The notes under the pieces were generated by a model. The model saw only the letters and a list, made by a program, of their open reading frames with translations, did not search any database and was not told the DNA's origin. A DNA stretch of 64,000 bases from Nanchangia anserum (lineage in GTDB: Bacteria; Actinomycetota; Actinomycetes; Actinomycetales; Actinomycetaceae). Both the position numbers and the translations under genes were made by a program. The DNA lies in the NCBI RefSeq assembly GCF_015240065.1, contig NZ_CP060506.1, positions 310,001 to 374,000 on the forward strand, given 5' to 3'. Of this stretch, positions 60,714 through 64,000 are shown in pieces (positions within the stretch are counted from its first letter, which is position 1; each line of letters starts with the position of its first letter).

Positions 60714-61322
60714 ATGCGGGACATGGGCGTGAAAGTCGTTGATTCGGCGGACGTGGCGGAGGACGTCGTCGTCGGTTGTGGGACGAGCATCTGGCACCTC
60801 GCTCAGGTGCGCGAGCAGGCAACCCTCGGGTGTAACTGCATTATCGGGCGCGGGGCTTATATCGGCGAGGGCGTGGTGTTGGGCGACAACTGCAAGGTGC
60901 AGAATTACGCCCTCGTCTACGAGCCCGCATTCCTCGAGGACGGCGTCTTTATTGGGCCGGCCGTGACGCTGACGAACGATCACTTCCCCCGCGCGATCAA
61001 CGCCGACGGCACGCGCAAGTCGGCGAGCGACTGGGAACAGGTCGGCGTGACGATTCGGCGCGGGGCGGCCATCGGGGCACGTAGCGTGTGCGTCGCACCG
61101 GTCGAGATCGGTCCGTGGGCGATGGTTGCCGCCGGCGCTGTCGTCACCCGCGACGTGCCCGCATATGCTCTCGTCGCCGGTGTGCCCGCGCGGCGAATCG
61201 GCTGGGTCGGTCCCGAGGGCGTCAAGCTCGTCGCCGTCGACGGCGCGCCGGGCCGCTTTCGCTGCCCCGTGAGCGGGGACGAGTTCGTCGAGACCGCCCC
61301 CGACACGCTGGAGCGGGCATGA
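60714..61322 (+). CDS. Left-handed beta-helix acyltransferase (WbpD-like N-acetyltransferase)
   Basis: A 202-residue hexapeptide-repeat enzyme. Repeats run through TSIWHLAQVREQATLGCNCI, GRGAYIGEGVVLGDNCKVQN and the family-specific segment FLEDGVFIGPAVTLTNDHFP, which contains the catalytic-type histidine. This pattern fits enzymes that acetylate the 3-amino group of UDP-2-acetamido-3-amino-uronic acid. The ATG at 60714 follows GAGGAG. Its stop overlaps the next gene (ATGA). Confidence 0.86.
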   Translation: MRDMGVKVVDSADVAEDVVVGCGTSIWHLAQVREQATLGCNCIIGRGAYIGEGVVLGDNCKVQNYALVYEPAFLEDGVFIGPAVTLTNDHFPRAINADGTRKSASDWEQVGVTIRRGAAIGARSVCVAPVEIGPWAMVAAGAVVTRDVPAYALVAGVPARRIGWVGPEGVKLVAVDGAPGRFRCPVSGDEFVETAPDTLERA

Positions 61323-62494
61323 GCCGGCGCGGCTTCGTCCGCATCGTCTCGCGGATCTTTCCGCCCGAGGCCGGGGCGGCGCCGCTGCGACTTGGAGGCG
61401 TCGCGGACGCCGTAGCGCGTTCCGGGGCACGCGTCGAGGTCATCACGACGACGGTCCCGCCCGGAGCCGCGGGCGAGGACGAGGCGCACGACGTTCGACG
61501 CATCCCGGTGGTCCGCGACAAGGACGGATACGTCAAGGGCTACGTGTCCTACCTAAGTTTCGATATCCCCGCGTTTGTCCGCCAGCTCGTCGGCCCTCGC
61601 CCCGGGATTGTCCTTGTCGAGCCGCCTCCGACGACCGCGGCGCTGACGCGCATCGCCTGCGCCGTGCGCGCAGTTCCCTACGTCGCCTACGCTCCCGACG
61701 TGTGGTCGGAGGCCGCGCGCGCGTTCGCGCCCGGCATCGTCGTCGCGGCGCTGCGGGCCATGGAATCGTTTGGCTACCGCGGCGCTCGCCGCGTCATCGC
61801 CATCAGCGACGATGTTGCCGCGACGGCGAGAGGCATGGGAGCGCGTCGCGTCGACGTCGTTCCCAACGGCATCGACACGGATGTCTTCACCGTGGACGGT
61901 CCCGAGATCGACGCTGTGCGTCGCGACGAACTGGGAATCGGTGATGCCCCCTACGTCGTGTACGCGGGAACGGCATCGCAGTGGCAGGGCGCGGGAATCT
62001 TCGTCGAGGCGCTCGCTCGCGTGCGCGACGACGTGCCTCACCACCTCGTCTTCCTCGGTAAGGGCAGCGAATGGGACAGCATCGGCGAGGCGAGTTACCG
62101 TCTGGGAATCGCCGATCGCGTCCACATGCTCGGGACAGTGCCGCCGGCCGAAGCCGCCGCGTGGACACGCGGTGCGGCAGCATCGGCCGTGTCGTTGCGC
62201 CCCGGTGTCGGCTACGACTTCGCCTATCCGACGAAGATCCTCTCGAGCCTCGCCTGCGGCACCCCCGTCCTCTACGCCGGCCCGGGTCCCGCCGTGAGCG
62301 ATATCCGCGCCGCGGACCTCGGCTGGGCCTGCGACTACGACGCGGACGCGCTGGCCCAGGTGTGGCGCGGCGTGAGCCAGCGCGATGCCACCCAGCGCCA
62401 GCGCGTGCGCGAGTGGGTCGAGACCCATCGCTCGCTGCGCGCCTCGGCCACCCGGGTGGCCGAGATCCTGCGCGATGCCGCTAGCGGCGAGTGA
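61319..62494 (+). CDS. Glycosyltransferase family 4
   Basis: A 391-residue GT-B glycosyltransferase with the N-terminal SRIFPPEAGAAPLRLGGVAD typical of WbuB-like GT4 enzymes, VVPNGIDTDVFTVDG, GTASQWQGAGIFVEAL and YPTKILSSLACGTPVLYAG. The usual E-x7-E is changed (YDFAYPTK), as is common in this subgroup. It is translationally coupled to the acetyltransferase, and its end overlaps the convergent epimerase by 14 bases. Confidence 0.85.
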   Translation: MSRRGFVRIVSRIFPPEAGAAPLRLGGVADAVARSGARVEVITTTVPPGAAGEDEAHDVRRIPVVRDKDGYVKGYVSYLSFDIPAFVRQLVGPRPGIVLVEPPPTTAALTRIACAVRAVPYVAYAPDVWSEAARAFAPGIVVAALRAMESFGYRGARRVIAISDDVAATARGMGARRVDVVPNGIDTDVFTVDGPEIDAVRRDELGIGDAPYVVYAGTASQWQGAGIFVEALARVRDDVPHHLVFLGKGSEWDSIGEASYRLGIADRVHMLGTVPPAEAAAWTRGAAASAVSLRPGVGYDFAYPTKILSSLACGTPVLYAGPGPAVSDIRAADLGWACDYDADALAQVWRGVSQRDATQRQRVREWVETHRSLRASATRVAEILRDAASGE

Positions 62495-63545
62495 GCAGGG
62501 CCTCGACGACGGCTTCGGCAGCGTGACCGTCACCGTAGGGTGACGCGGAGGTTGGCTCCGGAGCGGGACGCTGGGCAGCCGCGCGCAGCGCGTCGCCCGG
62601 TTCAACGAGGACGTTCCACCCCAACGACACCGTCTCGACCCACTCGGTTTCCGGCCGCACCGTCGTCGTCGGCACACGCAGCAGGAACGCTTCCTTTTGC
62701 AGCCCGCCGGAGTCGGTGACGACGCCGGCAGATGCCACGGCCGCGGCAACGAGATCGGGATAGGCGAGCGGGCGATGCGAGATGAGGGTGCCGCGGTCCA
62801 GAGAAATTCCGGCGCGCTCGCACGCGGCGATGAGGCGCGGGTGGGCGAGGATGACCGTCGGCAGATCCAGGCACGACAGGTCGTCAAGGATCGCATCCAG
62901 GCGCGCGGGATCGTCCGTGTTGTCGGGACGGTGAATCGTCGCCAGCCGATACTGCCCGGCCTTAAGACCGAGTTCGGCCTCAAGGGGATTGGGCTTGTCG
63001 GCGACCGCGGCCTTCGTCGTCATGACGACATCGGTCATGACGTCGCCGACGACGACGGTGCGCTCACCCAGTCCCTCGTCCGCCAGGTGCGCAGCCGCGA
63101 CGTCGGTGGGCGCGAGCAAGAGGTCGGCGAGGTGATCGGTGGCGACGCGGTTGTGTTCTTCCGGCATCCGCCGGTTGAACGAGCGCAGCCCGGCCTCGAG
63201 GTGTGCCAGGGGCAGGTGAAGCTTGACGGCGTCCACCGCGGCCGCCAGCGTCGAATTGGTGTCGCCGTAGACGAGCACCCAATCGGGATTCTCCTCGACG
63301 AGGACGGGTTCGAGCCGCTCCATCATGCGTCCCGTCTGCGCCCCGTGCCCGAGCGAGCCGACGTTCAGGTGATGATCGGGTGCGGGAATCGCCAGGTCGG
63401 CGAAGAACACGTCGGACAGCATCGGGTCGTAGTGCTGGCCCGTGTGCACGATGACGTGGTCGACACCTGCGGCCGCACACGCGTGGGCGATGGGAGCGAG
63501 CTTGACGAACTGGGGCCTCGCCCCAACCACCGAGAGAATGCGCAT
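62481..63545 (-). CDS. Non-hydrolysing UDP-N-acetylglucosamine 2-epimerase family (WbpI-like)
   Basis: A 354-residue UDP-sugar 2-epimerase. It has VVGARPQFVKLAPIA, HTGQHYDPMLSDVFF, VYGDTNSTLAAAVDA, HLEAGLRSFNRRMPEEHNR and SGGLQKEAFLL. The forms FNRRMPEEHNRVATDH and RPETEWVETVSLGWN are closer to the WbpI group (epimerising UDP-2,3-diacetamido-glucuronic acid) than to WecB, in my reading. Together with the WbpB-, WbpE- and WbpD-like genes it completes most of that pathway. Confidence 0.87.
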   Translation of the reverse strand: MRILSVVGARPQFVKLAPIAHACAAAGVDHVIVHTGQHYDPMLSDVFFADLAIPAPDHHLNVGSLGHGAQTGRMMERLEPVLVEENPDWVLVYGDTNSTLAAAVDAVKLHLPLAHLEAGLRSFNRRMPEEHNRVATDHLADLLLAPTDVAAAHLADEGLGERTVVVGDVMTDVVMTTKAAVADKPNPLEAELGLKAGQYRLATIHRPDNTDDPARLDAILDDLSCLDLPTVILAHPRLIAACERAGISLDRGTLISHRPLAYPDLVAAAVASAGVVTDSGGLQKEAFLLRVPTTTVRPETEWVETVSLGWNVLVEPGDALRAAAQRPAPEPTSASPYGDGHAAEAVVEALLTRR

Positions 63546-63607
63546 GCGCCCAGTATAGGAACACCCGGGGAGTCGCTAGGATGAGGGGACGCGCGAGGGA
63601 GGGAGCG

Positions 63608-64000
63608 GTGGCGGTGACACGAGGCCGATATGCGGCGATCAAACAGGCACTTGCCGATTCACGGCTATCGCGAACCATCCGGGCGCAGCTGCAAGCCAGC
63701 CCCGTGCTGCGCCACGTGCTGACGCTGGTGTCGGGCACCCTCATTGCCCAGGTTGCCGCGCTCGTCATCAACGTCTTCCTGGCCCGGGTGTTTTCCCCGG
63801 CGGAATTCGGCGAATTCGCCATCGTGTTGTCAGCCGCCGCCCTCGTCGCGACGATCGCGGCGGGGCGATTCGACATGGCCATGATGCTGCCGGCGCGTGA
63901 CGACGAGGCGCGACGCCTGAAGACGCTTGCTACCCGCCTCATCGTCATCTGCTCGGTCCTGTCCTCGATCGTGTTCTTCTTTGCTCGCTCCTTCGTCGAG
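63608..64000 (+). CDS. Polysaccharide flippase (Wzx-like), partial at window end
   Basis: The first 131 residues of a membrane protein that runs off the right edge. GTG at 63608 follows AGGGAGGGAG. After about 35 cytoplasmic residues, LTLVSGTLIAQVAALVINVF, LARVFSPAEFGEFAIVLSAA, then RFDMAMMLPARDDEARRLKT and IVICSVLSSIVFFFA form the typical start of PST-family flippases that export lipid-linked repeat units. It fits as exporter of the adjoining glycan. Confidence 0.82.
   Translation, partial: MAVTRGRYAAIKQALADSRLSRTIRAQLQASPVLRHVLTLVSGTLIAQVAALVINVFLARVFSPAEFGEFAIVLSAAALVATIAAGRFDMAMMLPARDDEARRLKTLATRLIVICSVLSSIVFFFARSFVE

Overview
The window reads as chromosomal DNA of a high-GC Gram-positive bacterium of the class Actinomycetia, most likely Actinomycetaceae-like. 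This rests on actinobacterial gene families (DUF3117, an FHA/FtsK ATPase of the EssC/EccC kind), a cell-wall protein with a LALTG sorting signal, a LigA with an extra C-terminal insert that I recall from Bifidobacterium/Actinomyces ligases, and the block LOG - DUF3117 - O-methyltransferase - Mrp - DUF1003 - MgtE_N/CBS - GSP17M-like, whose order recalls the Rv1205-Rv1234 region of Mycobacterium tuberculosis. I cannot fix genus or species from sequence alone.

Layout. 1-2143 (-) is a heavily frameshifted FHA/FtsK (EssC/EccC-like) gene. 2258-9291 holds ligA, a cardiolipin synthase-like gene and gatCAB. 9292-15400 is one complete rRNA operon (16S-23S-5S, no tRNA in the spacers) with G/T-dominated leader and spacers and a perfect 20-bp inverted repeat around 5S. 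15877-17877 encodes a LALTG-anchored adhesin with a Cna_B/SpaA-like domain. 17967-25253 (-) is a dissimilatory nitrite reductase and cytochrome c maturation cluster reading nrfH > nrfA > TPR protein > ccdA > resB > resC > resA/tlpA, followed by an alpha/beta hydrolase. 25578-34251 is central carbon metabolism: eukaryote-type NADP isocitrate dehydrogenase, a eukaryote-type fused phosphofructokinase (frameshifted here), pgi, an XRE membrane protein, a hexose-6-phosphate mutarotase and mdh. 34368-41131 carries an MFS transporter, purU, a ZTP riboswitch with glyA-folD, a BMP-type lipoprotein and xth. 41186-50274 holds yihY, galK, manC (frameshifted) and the conserved actinobacterial block. 50335-56070 holds typA (frameshifted), mntH, a secreted FG-GAP/NlpC-P60 protein and a small membrane protein. 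56083 to the end is a surface-polysaccharide locus.

How genes work together. The nrf genes plus the System II haem-attachment genes form a self-contained module for making and using a pentahaem nitrite reductase. glyA, folD and purU are one-carbon/purine genes, and glyA-folD sits behind a ZTP riboswitch. The last 8 kb encodes WbpE-, WbpB-, WbpD- and WbpI-like enzymes, three glycosyltransferases, DUF2304 and a flippase, which fits synthesis of a 2,3-diacetamido-2,3-dideoxyuronic acid for a surface glycan.

The strongest leads are two poly-G tracts of 12 and 13 bases upstream of the two clearest secreted/surface protein genes (possible phase variation), a near-perfect promoter/operator arrangement beside one of them, and an 18-bp palindrome in front of icd. 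Three otherwise well-conserved genes (pfk, manC, typA) each carry a single frame change, which may be genuine or sequence error.
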